Position numbers and translations under genes: made by a program. 64,000 bases of DNA from Cyclobacteriaceae bacterium (GTDB lineage Bacteria; Bacteroidota; Bacteroidia; Cytophagales; Cyclobacteriaceae): the NCBI GenBank assembly GCA_022842845.1, contig JALHOT010000001.1:59842-123841 (forward strand), written 5' to 3'. Under the pieces are notes generated by a model. That model did not search any database. It was given only the letters and a program-made list of their open reading frames with translations, and was not told where the DNA came from. Shown in pieces: positions 43,283 through 53,700 of this stretch; the stretch's first letter is position 1; the number at the start of each line of letters is the position of its first letter.

Positions 43283-44869
43283 TTACTCTATACCCGGCTG
43301 CTTCAGCACAAAACCTGTCTTAGCCTTTTCATCTGCCACTATTTTTTTAACATCGGCCAACAACTTCTTCGCATCATACACAATACCATCTTTGATTGTA
43401 TAATTAACACCCCCAACCCTTTGCACTTTATTATCCTCAGAAAGTTTTACAGCACCAGTGCCATATAAAACCTGAATGTTAGCTAATGGATTTTGATCAA
43501 TGATCACCAAATCAGCTAGCTTTCCTACTTCAACAGATCCCAAGTCCTTTTCAACCCCTAAAGCCTGGGCTCCGTACAAAGTAGCTGAACGAATAATTTC
43601 CAAAGGATGAAAACCACATTCGCGGAGTAGTTCAAACTCTCTTATATAGGCAAAGCCGTAGGTTTGAAAAATAAAACCAGAGTCTGACCCTACCGTAACA
43701 CGTCCTCCTCTGTTCTTGTATTCATTCACAAAAGTCATCCACAGCTGGTAATTCTTTTTCCACTCTACCTCTTGCTCTGTTCCCCAATTAAACCAGTAAG
43801 AACCATGTGCTCTTTTATTCGGTTGGAAGAAAGTCCAAAGCTGTGGCAAAGTATAATCCTCGTGCCATTCTGCTCTGCGTGCTTTGTGCAGGTCGCGGCT
43901 TGCTTCATAAATATTAAAAGTAGGATCAAGTGTAAAATCTAATTTCAAGAGTTGATCCATCACTTGATTCCACTTCTCGCTATAGGGTGCCGCAGCTTGT
44001 TTCCAAAGCTTTCCGGCATTTTCAAATCGATGTTGCTCGTTTTGATAGTTGTAATCCAGCGGGTAATCTTGTATAGTTTGATTGGTGAAAAGTGCTTCAG
44101 GTAAGCCATACCAATGCTCCATGGAAGTTAATCCTGCTTCAGCCGATTTTACCACATTCCAACGTGCTACGTCCATCTGTGCATGATGACAAGCCGAGCG
44201 CAAACCTAAACGCTTGTTCTCGCGCAGGGCTGCATCCATCACCACAGGCGAAGCACCAAAAAATTTAATACCATCAGCACCTTTTGCTTTATTTTCATTT
44301 ACCCAGGCACGCGCCTGTTCGGCTGTCGTAATCTTTTCTTTCCATCCCATACCGAAAGCTGTATAAGCATGAATACGCGGAGCTGTGATAAGCCCTTTAG
44401 CACTCTTTTGTTTTTGGTCAAGCACCCAATCTAAACCATTGCCGGCTGATGGATCGCGTACAGTTGTTACCCCATGGGCCATCCACAATTTAAAAACGTA
44501 CTCTGCAATAGGTGCCTGACTGCCGCCAATATGACTGTGCATGTCTACAAAGCCTGGCATTGCATACATGCCTTCGCAGTTTAATTCCTTCCCTCCCGCT
44601 TCAAGCTTAGGCCTGCCATCTGGGTTGATAGCTACTCCGGGATATCCAACAGTTTGCACTTTCGTAATACGATTGCCCCTTACCTCAATATCTACTGGTC
44701 CTATTGGAGGTGCCCCTGTGCCATCAATCAGTGTAATGCCCCGAATGATCAGTTGTGTGTGCGGGCCATCACCTTCCTTAACTTCGGGTGCTCTTAAAAC
44801 CCTGTCCTGAGCCAATGATGCTTGCACAGTCAAGCCAAGGAAGAGGAGCGAAACAAACAGCTTCTTCAT
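43283..44869 (-). CDS. Exported amidohydrolase
   Basis: A 528-residue protein with a signal peptide (residues 1-20, ASLAQ). The metal-dependent amidohydrolase fold is shown by HSH in VDMHSHIGGS, the later DGIKFFGA lysine region, SACHHAQMDVAR and TVGSDSGF. The substrate is unknown (imidazolonepropionase-like and dipeptidase-like members look alike). Its cotranscribed TPR lipoprotein follows. It is divergent, by 44 bp, from the DUF4403 gene. Confidence 0.87.
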   Translation of the reverse strand: MKKLFVSLLFLGLTVQASLAQDRVLRAPEVKEGDGPHTQLIIRGITLIDGTGAPPIGPVDIEVRGNRITKVQTVGYPGVAINPDGRPKLEAGGKELNCEGMYAMPGFVDMHSHIGGSQAPIAEYVFKLWMAHGVTTVRDPSAGNGLDWVLDQKQKSAKGLITAPRIHAYTAFGMGWKEKITTAEQARAWVNENKAKGADGIKFFGASPVVMDAALRENKRLGLRSACHHAQMDVARWNVVKSAEAGLTSMEHWYGLPEALFTNQTIQDYPLDYNYQNEQHRFENAGKLWKQAAAPYSEKWNQVMDQLLKLDFTLDPTFNIYEASRDLHKARRAEWHEDYTLPQLWTFFQPNKRAHGSYWFNWGTEQEVEWKKNYQLWMTFVNEYKNRGGRVTVGSDSGFIFQTYGFAYIREFELLRECGFHPLEIIRSATLYGAQALGVEKDLGSVEVGKLADLVIIDQNPLANIQVLYGTGAVKLSEDNKVQRVGGVNYTIKDGIVYDAKKLLADVKKIVADEKAKTGFVLKQPGIE

Positions 44870-44913
44870 AATTTTTGGATATCTTGTTTACTACAACAAT
44901 ACATTAATTCAGC

Positions 44914-46341
44914 GTGAAAAACACCATCACATCCACAGGCTGCTTTTTATACATGCTGATGGCCATTTTCGGTTGTGAGCGTATAAAACCCACGCCTCCA
45001 ACTGCTACTACCCTTGATTCATCATTGAATATACCCATTTCTTCGCTGTTCATACCCATTCGTTACCATGTCGACAGCTTGGAGGAAATTATCAATACTA
45101 AAATACAAGGAACTTTTGTTCAACAATGGCTTGAGGTAAATACGAACCATGATAGCCTGCACCTGACGTTGACAAGGAAAGATAGAATTAAAATACGATG
45201 GATTGATAACACTCTATATTACACTCTCCCCATTCACTTGGAAGGAAAGTTTATAAAACATGTTAATAAGAAAATCACGTTACGAAATGAAACACCTATA
45301 ACCATGGCGGTTGCCCTATCCATGGCCACTGAACTTTCATTTACTAACAATTGGCAACTACAACCACAGACTTCGTTAAAAAAATGGCAATGGGAAAAAG
45401 AGCCTATCTTAAAAGTAGCCTTTGTTAATATCAATCTTCGGAAAAGGCTGGATCGGTTTTTAGAAGAGCAGGAGCACCTCCTCACCAGTCTTGTTGACCG
45501 GGAGCTTAATAAAATACTAGATACTCGATCAATTTTACAAAAACTTTGGTTCGACATCCAAAAACCGGTTCTGCTTAGCAATTGGCAGCAGGGCTTATGG
45601 ATCAAGCATACAGCCCAACAGTTGGAGGCTCGGCTATTGCAAGATGGCCGCTACCTGGGGCTTGATGTGAGACTACTCACTTTTGTGAAGTCAGGCGTGG
45701 ATAGTGTAGACATGCCTGATACCAATGTGCACCTTCCTGCTTATAAAAGCTTAACCAGCTCAAGCGATAGCATACAGCTATTTGTGTTGGCGCGCACATC
45801 CTTTTCAACTATCAACAAAGTACTCAGCGAAGTATTGAAGAATAAAGTAATTCGTCATCAAGAATACTCCGCCACCATCAAACACATAGAAAGTTATGGC
45901 ACACCTAATGGCCTTGCCATTAAGTTGAAGATAAAGGGTGATGCAGATGGAACCGTTTACCTTACAGGGACCCCCTTTTTTGATAGCACTACTGCCACCC
46001 TTAGTATTAAAGATTTTGACTATGATGTAGACTCAGAAAACACCCTATTACAAACAGCTGACTGGCTTTTGCATGAAGATGCCATTCACTTCGTTGAACG
46101 CGAACTATCTATTAATCTATCTGCCATGCTGGAGGCACTCCCACAAACGATAGAAGGAGCCATTGAAAAGGGTAAGTCCGCAGATCAGCTTGAATTGTTT
46201 CTAAGTTCTTTAGAGGTAAAGCCCCAAACTTTACTTATTACCAAGAATAATATTCAACTTGTGATGAGGGCCGATGGAAAGGCCGTGATAGGCTTGCAGA
46301 ATGATTTGTTTACCAAAGGGGGGAATAAAAAAACCCGCTGA
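44914..46341 (+). CDS. DUF4403-like lipoprotein
   Basis: A 475-residue protein starting at GTG 44914, which gives an intact lipoprotein signal (Cys21 after AIFG); starting at the next ATG would cut the signal. The body fits the DUF4403 pattern of repeated SRPBCC-like/lipid-transfer-like beta-alpha halves. The function is unknown. The family is widespread in Bacteroidota as exported lipoproteins. The start codon is unusual but supported by the signal. Confidence 0.72.
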   Translation: MKNTITSTGCFLYMLMAIFGCERIKPTPPTATTLDSSLNIPISSLFIPIRYHVDSLEEIINTKIQGTFVQQWLEVNTNHDSLHLTLTRKDRIKIRWIDNTLYYTLPIHLEGKFIKHVNKKITLRNETPITMAVALSMATELSFTNNWQLQPQTSLKKWQWEKEPILKVAFVNINLRKRLDRFLEEQEHLLTSLVDRELNKILDTRSILQKLWFDIQKPVLLSNWQQGLWIKHTAQQLEARLLQDGRYLGLDVRLLTFVKSGVDSVDMPDTNVHLPAYKSLTSSSDSIQLFVLARTSFSTINKVLSEVLKNKVIRHQEYSATIKHIESYGTPNGLAIKLKIKGDADGTVYLTGTPFFDSTTATLSIKDFDYDVDSENTLLQTADWLLHEDAIHFVERELSINLSAMLEALPQTIEGAIEKGKSADQLELFLSSLEVKPQTLLITKNNIQLVMRADGKAVIGLQNDLFTKGGNKKTR

Positions 46342-46548
46342 CCTTACAGACATACTCCCCAAGCTGTATGCTGTTCGACCAACGGGATATTGGATGCAAT
46401 AAGAAAATAGCGCTAGTATTAAGCAATACCTACATTTAGGTAATTGACAAAAGTGATCTTTTACTTTACCAAATATACTGGAACAAGCCTTAAGTGACAA
46501 TACCCACAAATACGTATTGCCAATACCCTCCAGCACGTATATACAAGC

Positions 46549-47166
46549 CTATATCAGGTTATTGGCATAGGCAAATTTGATTAGCCCCACTAATGAATTG
46601 GTACCTGTTTTTCTAAAAATATTCTTGCGATGGGTTTCCACTGTTCTCTCACTAATAAAAAGTGCCTCTGCTATTTGTTTATTGCTAAACTCTTTGGCAA
46701 TCAATTGAACAATCTCCCTTTCACGATCGGTTAAGAGTTTACCCTCCTCCTGGTTGTCAAGGTTGTTGATGAGCAATTTATTGATGTCACTGCTGAGGTA
46801 AATGCGACCTGCCTGCACCTCGCGAATGGCTGTTAATAATTCCTGTTGAGTGTCCTTTTTAAGTACATAGGCATTTACTCCACTCTTTAAAATTTCCTTT
46901 GCAAGATGAGCCTCATCATGCATACTCAGTACAATGATCTTGATGGCTGGCAGAACACGCTTTACTGTTTTAATGAAGGTGAGCCCGTCCATCCCTGGCA
47001 TACTAAAGTCAGTTATTAACAAATCAAAAGTATGCTGCTTCAGATAATCCAGAATTGCTGAAGGTTGATTGGCTGTGTAAACCACCTCTATATCAATTTC
47101 CTTTTCAAGAATACTTTTTACACCGTCAATGATGATGCCATGATCATCTGCTAAAACAACACGCAT
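46549..47166 (-). CDS. LuxR-type response regulator (NarL/FixJ family)
   Basis: I chose ATG 47166 (205 residues, MRVVLADDHGIIIDG) over the ATG at 47226, which adds 20 residues before the receiver. The phospho-acceptor lies in LLITDFSMPGMDG. The C-terminal LuxR helix-turn-helix is clear (LTDREREIVQLIAKEFSNKQIAEALFISERTVETHRKNIFRKTG). It is adjacent to the TPR histidine kinase on the same strand, so the two form a NarL-type two-component system. The target genes are unknown. Confidence 0.92.
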   Translation of the reverse strand: MRVVLADDHGIIIDGVKSILEKEIDIEVVYTANQPSAILDYLKQHTFDLLITDFSMPGMDGLTFIKTVKRVLPAIKIIVLSMHDEAHLAKEILKSGVNAYVLKKDTQQELLTAIREVQAGRIYLSSDINKLLINNLDNQEEGKLLTDREREIVQLIAKEFSNKQIAEALFISERTVETHRKNIFRKTGTNSLVGLIKFAYANNLI

Positions 47167-47278
47167 GCGCTTTCCAACTATTTTTCGATTACTGTTGAAA
47201 AGATAGTAAATACCTTGGACAAGCATACTTTAAAAATAGAAAAGCTTACTCCTGAAGTCTATCCGTGGTAGTGGGTAT

Positions 47279-49240
47279 TTATTGGATGAGATTTTCTGCT
47301 GGAGTGAGCGCAGGGGGAAATTGAAGCACTAATGTTGTGCCGCTGCGGTGCGGTGTAGAATCGATGTTGATAGTGCCTTTCAATAATCCTGTTCTTGACT
47401 GCATGTTCTTCCATCCATTCCCCGCTGAATCTATTAGTAGTCGAGTATCGAAACCCTTCCCATTATCTTCTATTGTCAGCCTTATTTCATCATCATCTAC
47501 TACGAGGTCTATTTCAATTTTTGTGGCTTCAGCATACTTCATCACATTGGTTATCCATTCTTGTACAATCCTATAAATAGAGATCTCATGAACCTCCGTT
47601 AATCGGTTGTTCAAATCAAAACTGGAGATTTTAATCTTCATCCCTGTGCTTTCATTCAAGCGGCTGGCCATTTCTTGCAAGGCTGGAATCAAACCATATT
47701 GTATAAGAGTCTGCGGCATGAGGTTAAACGCCACGGCCCTTACTTCACGGTGCATATCGTTTAAAATCTTTTCACTCTTTTCTACGGTTTTGTGTTTTTC
47801 TTCATCGCTTGGCAAAACTGGCAGACTTGAAACAGTCATCCTAAGTGCAGAGATGAGTTGCCCCATGCCATCATGAAGATCTTGCGCAACACGCTTTCTT
47901 TCATTCTCTTGCGATTCGATAGTGGCTTTGATGTAGGCCTCTTGCACGGCAAGCACCCTTTCTTGTAAAGCTAATTGCTGCTTTCTCCTATATCGGCTTC
48001 TTATCAGCAGAGAAATAATGATAAGCAAAATGGTGATGATTACTAAACCGCCAATAGTAAAGTAAGTTCTTTGCAAAAGTACATGCTGGCTAAGTAACTC
48101 AGCTTGCTGCAAGGCTAGCTGTTGTTCCTTTTTCTCCGTCTCGTATTTTGTTTGCATTTCTGCAATCGCATCTGCATGTGAATGACTGTAGACACTGTCT
48201 TTGGCGAGTGCCCAAAGGTTGTAGTATTTACTTGAATTTTTGTAATCGCGCAGACCTTCATAATTTTTAGCAAGTGCCAAGTAGGCGCCATCAAACTTAA
48301 GCAACAGGTCGTATTGCTCAGCCAAACGAATGGCTTCACTCGCACTTTCAATACCATTTTTATACTTACCCATCTGATGGTACAAGTCTGCAATGGCATA
48401 TAAATCTGAAATGACATACGATGGATTTCCTACTTTTTCTCTCAGAGGTTTTGCTTTTAAATACTGCGCCAAAGCCTGGTCCAATTCATTATTCTCTGCG
48501 TAAATTTTACCCAGGATAAAGTATGCATTAGCCAGTGAAAAAATATCTCCGTTTTTTTCTGTTATGGCAATCGATTTATTGATCAAGTGTTTCGCAGAAT
48601 CATATTTTTTTAATGCACCATAAGCCACCGCTACATTATTATAAGAGTACACGGCTATCCAGTCAAGCTCTCTTTTATCCATGAGCTGAAGGTTTTGCAA
48701 GCCGAAACGAATACAATCATCGTACTGCTTTAATTCCAAATAAGCCCAGGCAATATTGGTCCGCACTCTCCACTCTGTATCATTTTTATCAGGTACTAGT
48801 TCCAGCAATCTCAAGCATGTGAACAATCGCTCCAAAGCTTCTTCTGCTCTGCCGGCACTAATCAGCGTTCTTCCTAAGCTACCAGTGGCCTTGATTTGTA
48901 TCAGTGTATCTTGAACTTGTTTACCAAACTTTTCCGCATTTGTAAACGCAAGAATAGAGCTATCCATTCTTCCTATATTATTGAAATAGGTCCCCATAGC
49001 TAATGAAGCGTAGGCCTTTAATACAAGGTTTTGAGATTGCTTTGCCAGAAGATCAGCCTCCAAGGCATACTGCTTTAGTTTAGCGAAATCTGTTCGCTGG
49101 GTTTTGATTACCAGCTCATATAAAACGCGGACCCTGTCCTCCCCTTGAGCAGTGCGTAACTGCATTTCAAGGCTGTCTTGCTGCCAGGCATGCGACTGCA
49201 GGCAAAACAGTAGTAGAATCACAGGGGATAGGTATTTCAC
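47279..49240 (-). CDS. TPR-containing NarL-type histidine kinase
   Basis: A 653-residue protein with an N-terminal signal peptide (residues 1-18) and a periplasmic region of about 360 residues holding several TPR units (for example KYDSAKHLINKSIAITEKNGD). A membrane helix at about residues 388-410 is followed by a HisKA_3 dimerisation domain with the acceptor in ERKRVAQDLHDGMGQL and a HATPase domain (EWITNVMKYAEATKIEI, IEDNGKGFD). It precedes the LuxR regulator by 113 bp. Such TPR kinases are common in Bacteroidota; the signal is unknown. Confidence 0.92.
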   Translation of the reverse strand: MKYLSPVILLLFCLQSHAWQQDSLEMQLRTAQGEDRVRVLYELVIKTQRTDFAKLKQYALEADLLAKQSQNLVLKAYASLAMGTYFNNIGRMDSSILAFTNAEKFGKQVQDTLIQIKATGSLGRTLISAGRAEEALERLFTCLRLLELVPDKNDTEWRVRTNIAWAYLELKQYDDCIRFGLQNLQLMDKRELDWIAVYSYNNVAVAYGALKKYDSAKHLINKSIAITEKNGDIFSLANAYFILGKIYAENNELDQALAQYLKAKPLREKVGNPSYVISDLYAIADLYHQMGKYKNGIESASEAIRLAEQYDLLLKFDGAYLALAKNYEGLRDYKNSSKYYNLWALAKDSVYSHSHADAIAEMQTKYETEKKEQQLALQQAELLSQHVLLQRTYFTIGGLVIITILLIIISLLIRSRYRRKQQLALQERVLAVQEAYIKATIESQENERKRVAQDLHDGMGQLISALRMTVSSLPVLPSDEEKHKTVEKSEKILNDMHREVRAVAFNLMPQTLIQYGLIPALQEMASRLNESTGMKIKISSFDLNNRLTEVHEISIYRIVQEWITNVMKYAEATKIEIDLVVDDDEIRLTIEDNGKGFDTRLLIDSAGNGWKNMQSRTGLLKGTINIDSTPHRSGTTLVLQFPPALTPAENLIQ

Positions 49241-49387
49241 TTCCGAAAATTAGAAAACTCTACCTATACTTAGGCACACTATCAAAAAAAAGGTATTTCA
49301 AACCAAAATGAATAATTTTACAGGATGATAGGGTTACTTTTTACCCATATTAATTATTTTTAATAATATTTTTAAATAAGTAGGGCT

Positions 49388-50707
49388 ATGAATAAACCTA
49401 AAAAGCGCTGGATTGTGATTTTCTCAATACTTGTGGTGCTTCAACTCATTTCAGCCTTTTCATCGTCTTCTGCCTTCAATATTGACGATGCTGGTGGCAT
49501 TGATAAAGCCGATACAGCCTGGATGATTGTAGCCACAGCCTTTGTATTGTTTATGACTCCCGGCCTTTCCTTTTTTTATGGTGGAATGGTAGGTTGGCAC
49601 AACGTCATTTCAACGATGCTTCAAAGTTTTATTGCCTTGGGTGTAGTGAGCCTGCTTTGGTATCTGGTTGGATTTAGTTTGGCCTTTGGTGATAGTTTCT
49701 ACGGTATCATTGGCGACCCTACCACCTTTTTCAGTTTTAAAGATGTTGGCCTGGCACCTCACCCCGATTTCTCTCCTACTATACCCTTTTTGATTTTTGC
49801 TCTCTTTCAATTAAAGTTTGCCATCATAACACCAGCACTCATTACTGGTAGCTTTGCTGAACGTGTTAAGTTCACTTCTTACTTATTGTTCATGGTGCTT
49901 TTCTCCCTTTTTATTTATTGTCCACTAGCACATTGGACGTGGCACCCGGAAGGATTTTTACGGCAATGGGGAGTACTTGATTTTGCAGGCGGAACTGTAG
50001 TACACATGTCTGCTGGCTTTGCTGCACTGGCTGGTGCGTACATACTGGGTAAAAGAGAAAACAAAGTTCATCAACCTGCCAACATTCCTTTCATCATACT
50101 TGGCACCGGCATGTTATGGTTTGGATGGTTTGGATTTAATGCAGGATCAGCCTTAGCAGCCAATGGTCTGGCAGTCCAGGCTTTTGCTACAACCAATATG
50201 GCCTCTGCTTCAGCCATGATGACCTGGGTGCTCTTCGATGCACTTGTAGGAAGAAGGATTTCAGCGATGGGTGCCTGCATCGGTGCCGTTGTGGGCTTAG
50301 TTGCCATAACCCCCGCTGCAGGTTTTGTCAGTATCGGCCAAAGTGTATTCATAGGTTTTGTGGCAGCCCTGATCAGCAACCTGGCAGTTTATTATAAAAA
50401 CAAAACTTCACTAGACGACACCCTCGATGTATTTCCATGCCATGGTGTAGGGGGTATCGTTGGAATGATTCTTACGGCTGTCTTTGCCAAAGATGTTGGG
50501 GCCATCTATGGTAATTTTACCACACTGTACTATCACCTTCTCACCTTGATTATTGTTGGTGTGTTTACTTTCGGTGGCTCGTGGATCATTTACAAAGTAG
50601 TCAGCAGTATTACACAACTACGTGTATCAAAAGAAGAGGAAAGGGTAGGACTTGATTTAAGTCAGCACGCTGAAACGATGGAGATGCGCACTAGCAGAAA
50701 TAGTTAA
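49388..50707 (+). CDS. amt: Ammonium transporter
   Basis: A 439-residue Amt/MEP/Rh protein with a signal-like first helix and 11 membrane segments. The twin-histidine pore residues are seen as VVHMSAGFAAL and FPCHGVGGIVG. The family block DTAWMIVATAFVLFMTPGLSFFYGGM is at the start. No glnK/glnB regulator gene follows, which is unusual since PII usually accompanies amt. The upstream 147 bp is A/T-rich and could hold a promoter. Confidence 0.95.
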   Translation: MNKPKKRWIVIFSILVVLQLISAFSSSSAFNIDDAGGIDKADTAWMIVATAFVLFMTPGLSFFYGGMVGWHNVISTMLQSFIALGVVSLLWYLVGFSLAFGDSFYGIIGDPTTFFSFKDVGLAPHPDFSPTIPFLIFALFQLKFAIITPALITGSFAERVKFTSYLLFMVLFSLFIYCPLAHWTWHPEGFLRQWGVLDFAGGTVVHMSAGFAALAGAYILGKRENKVHQPANIPFIILGTGMLWFGWFGFNAGSALAANGLAVQAFATTNMASASAMMTWVLFDALVGRRISAMGACIGAVVGLVAITPAAGFVSIGQSVFIGFVAALISNLAVYYKNKTSLDDTLDVFPCHGVGGIVGMILTAVFAKDVGAIYGNFTTLYYHLLTLIIVGVFTFGGSWIIYKVVSSITQLRVSKEEERVGLDLSQHAETMEMRTSRNS

Positions 50708-50718
50708 TGAATAAAAAA

Positions 50719-53700
50719 TTAAGCTTCAGGGTTAACGAGTCTCTGCAGTGATTGCTGTGCTTTATTTTTATTAAGCCAAAAATTGCGGCTAAAGATACGC
50801 GTAAAGGGCCAACCCTTTTTTTCTAATAACAGCGGCTGATAAGCATGTGCCGCTTTGGCTGAAAGTGCCTGCTTGTAAACATCATCATCCGTTAAGACCA
50901 GGGCACGTTTATGTCCCAGATGAGTAATGACCATATCTGCAAAAGGTAACTTGCTTAAACCGATGAAGGCAGAGTGAAGTTTACGACTCAGGTACCAATC
51001 CCGCGAATGTTCCTTGCTAAAATCATCAAGTTCAATACCTTGTTGTCTTGAAGCTACTGTGCTGGCATACTCGAGATATTTTTTAAGCAGCTTGGGCCCT
51101 TCATGTTTTGTTTCCTCAACCTGCAGCATAGATGGCTCAATACTGCTCACGAGTACAATTTTTTCTTTTGCTCTGGTAATGGCAACATTAAGTCTGTTCT
51201 CACCTCCGGCCTGGCTAAGACTACCAAACTGCAAATGCATATGACCCTTTTTATCAGGGGCATATGTTATAGAAAAAATAACAATGTCGCGTTCATCGCC
51301 TTGCACATTCTCAATATTCTTAACAATCAGGTGTTCCGGCCATGACTGGCCTGCTTCGATAAAAGCAGCTTCCAGCTTATCATAAATAAGTTCCTGCTGA
51401 GGAGCATTAAAGGTGATGACAGCCAAAGTTTTTGTTGGATCATGCTTCATGAAGTGCAATACCTGCTGAACAACGGCATAAGCCTCAGCCACATTACATT
51501 GTTGGTCCCAAATACCATTAACGGGCACCACCTGAATAGCAGGCTCATTCTTAATCGTATCCTGAAAGTCCGGAAGCATCTTGAGTCTTCCCTTATAAAA
51601 ATGCCTGTTGGAAAATTCTATAAGATCAGTTGATTTACTTCTGTAGTGCCCCTGAAGATTTACAGAAGGCAAATAACGGCTTGCCAAATCAAGAAGCGAT
51701 GCTACTTCAGTATCTGGCAGCTCACTTTCCCAATCCCATCGTGTTTGATACAGGTCACTTGGCTGCAGTTGTTGAGAATCGCCCGCAATCAATACTTGCT
51801 TACCTCTGGCCAAGGCAGGCACACCTCGTTCGGCAAAACATTGAGATGCTTCATCAAAGATGACAAGGTCAAAAATTTGTTCTAAAGGGAAAATAGCGGA
51901 TACAGATTCTGGAGAGGCCATCCAACACGGCATCAAATCGAATAACTCATGATGAAACTCAGCCATCACTTTACGCAAGGGCCAAATGCGCTTCTTCTTG
52001 GTAACCTGGTGCTGCAAATCGCGGTAAGTAACAGGGTTATTCAGTCGGTTATATTCGATATGTTCATACACACGCTCACGGGCTCTTACCAGCAAAAGAT
52101 CTTTAACAAGCTTTTTTTTCTCTTTAACCGATTCAGACAACTCTCGCTCCATTTCATCAAAACGCTGAGTAGACACAATACGGAGCACAGGGTATTTGGT
52201 TTCTAAATGATTCAGCCATTCCAGCCGCAAACTGTTTTGTAAAATTTTAATAAATTCTGCTTCCTCCCACGATGAGATCGATTGCCATAGCTTTTCGATG
52301 ACCACCTTCTCATTAGCCGACAAAGCATGCTTTAGTGCATCGAAGGCTACTAAATCTTCAAAGTCATTTTGCAAACTTGATTGAAGCAATGCGGCCGTGG
52401 AAGAATCGCCCAGCAAAGTCCTGATGATAGTAGGACTTAGTCTTATTTCCCATTGTTGCCTGAGCGGAGGGATTTCATTCAGCAAAAACTGAAGATGTTC
52501 AAGCCATTGAAAAAATTCGTAGCGAGACAAGCGACCAGGATTGACATAACTGCGAACTTCTCTTACAGCATTGAAAAGCAGTTTGGCACGGATCGCATTT
52601 TTCTGATCTTCAAACCAATGAAGAAGAACCTTGGCATCGCGTGTGGTTGGTAAATTTTTTAGCCAAGGCTTATCACGCAAGGCTGTTAAATGATGTTCTA
52701 AGTTTAAACGATTATCAAGCCTGGCCTCAAGCCTCTGAAGATCTCGTCTGTTATACTGCAAACCGTTTGCTACCATTACACGCTTGAGCCAGAACTTATC
52801 TTCGGAGAACCATTCCCACTGCAATAATCGAATAAAGCTACGCTTGCGGGCATCCATCCGTTTCTTCAATACAGCTTGAAATTTTGATAGTTGATCGGCA
52901 GGCAGGGAAGTTTCTATACCATCTCCTGCAAAGCAATTCATACACAACAAACGAAGGTTATCAACCCATAGTAAGCTAGTCTCGTCCTCACGTTCAGAGA
53001 GCATGTTTACAAAATAGTGATACACCTGATCAGAAATCAGCAACCTGCGTACTTCTTCTAGCATACCAAACTCTTCTAAGAGCGATTCAGCAGTCTCTAT
53101 CGAAAATGACTGCCCGATCAATCGCTCCGATTCTTTATAAAATCTCTCTTTAAAGGCTAGCACCGAATCAATAGAAGATGAAATCTCTCTAAGATCTGGA
53201 AAACTTAAGTAAGCAAAAGAATAACGAGTAAACCAAGGATGCGTTTCATGCTCAAACCTGCTCGCATAGCGAACATAGCGTTTGACTGTGTTGGTAAACG
53301 TTGGAAGTACAGTGAAATCAAAAAACGCATATTCCTGTTTTAGGTTGATTGCCTTTTGCTGTGGATCGCAAGTCAGGTATAGTTCTTTAGCACTCAAGCC
53401 ACATTCCTCCTCTTTAAACAAAGAAGTTCTGTACTCCTCTAATTCTTCAGTGATTGATTCTATGTTTCTGCTCAGTAAGTTGAATTGACGCTCCACTTGA
53501 ATACTGTCAATACTGCGATTCTGAGTTTTATAATCCTGAATTGCCTCAATTTGATTGGCAATGGTTTGATAGATGGCTTTCCGGTCATTTCTGAAATCGT
53601 GTACCAACCCGATAAAATTATTCAGACCAAGCTGGCGCAACCGATCGTGAACAACATCGAGTGCCACCCGCTTCTGACAAACCAATAAAACTTTTTTTCC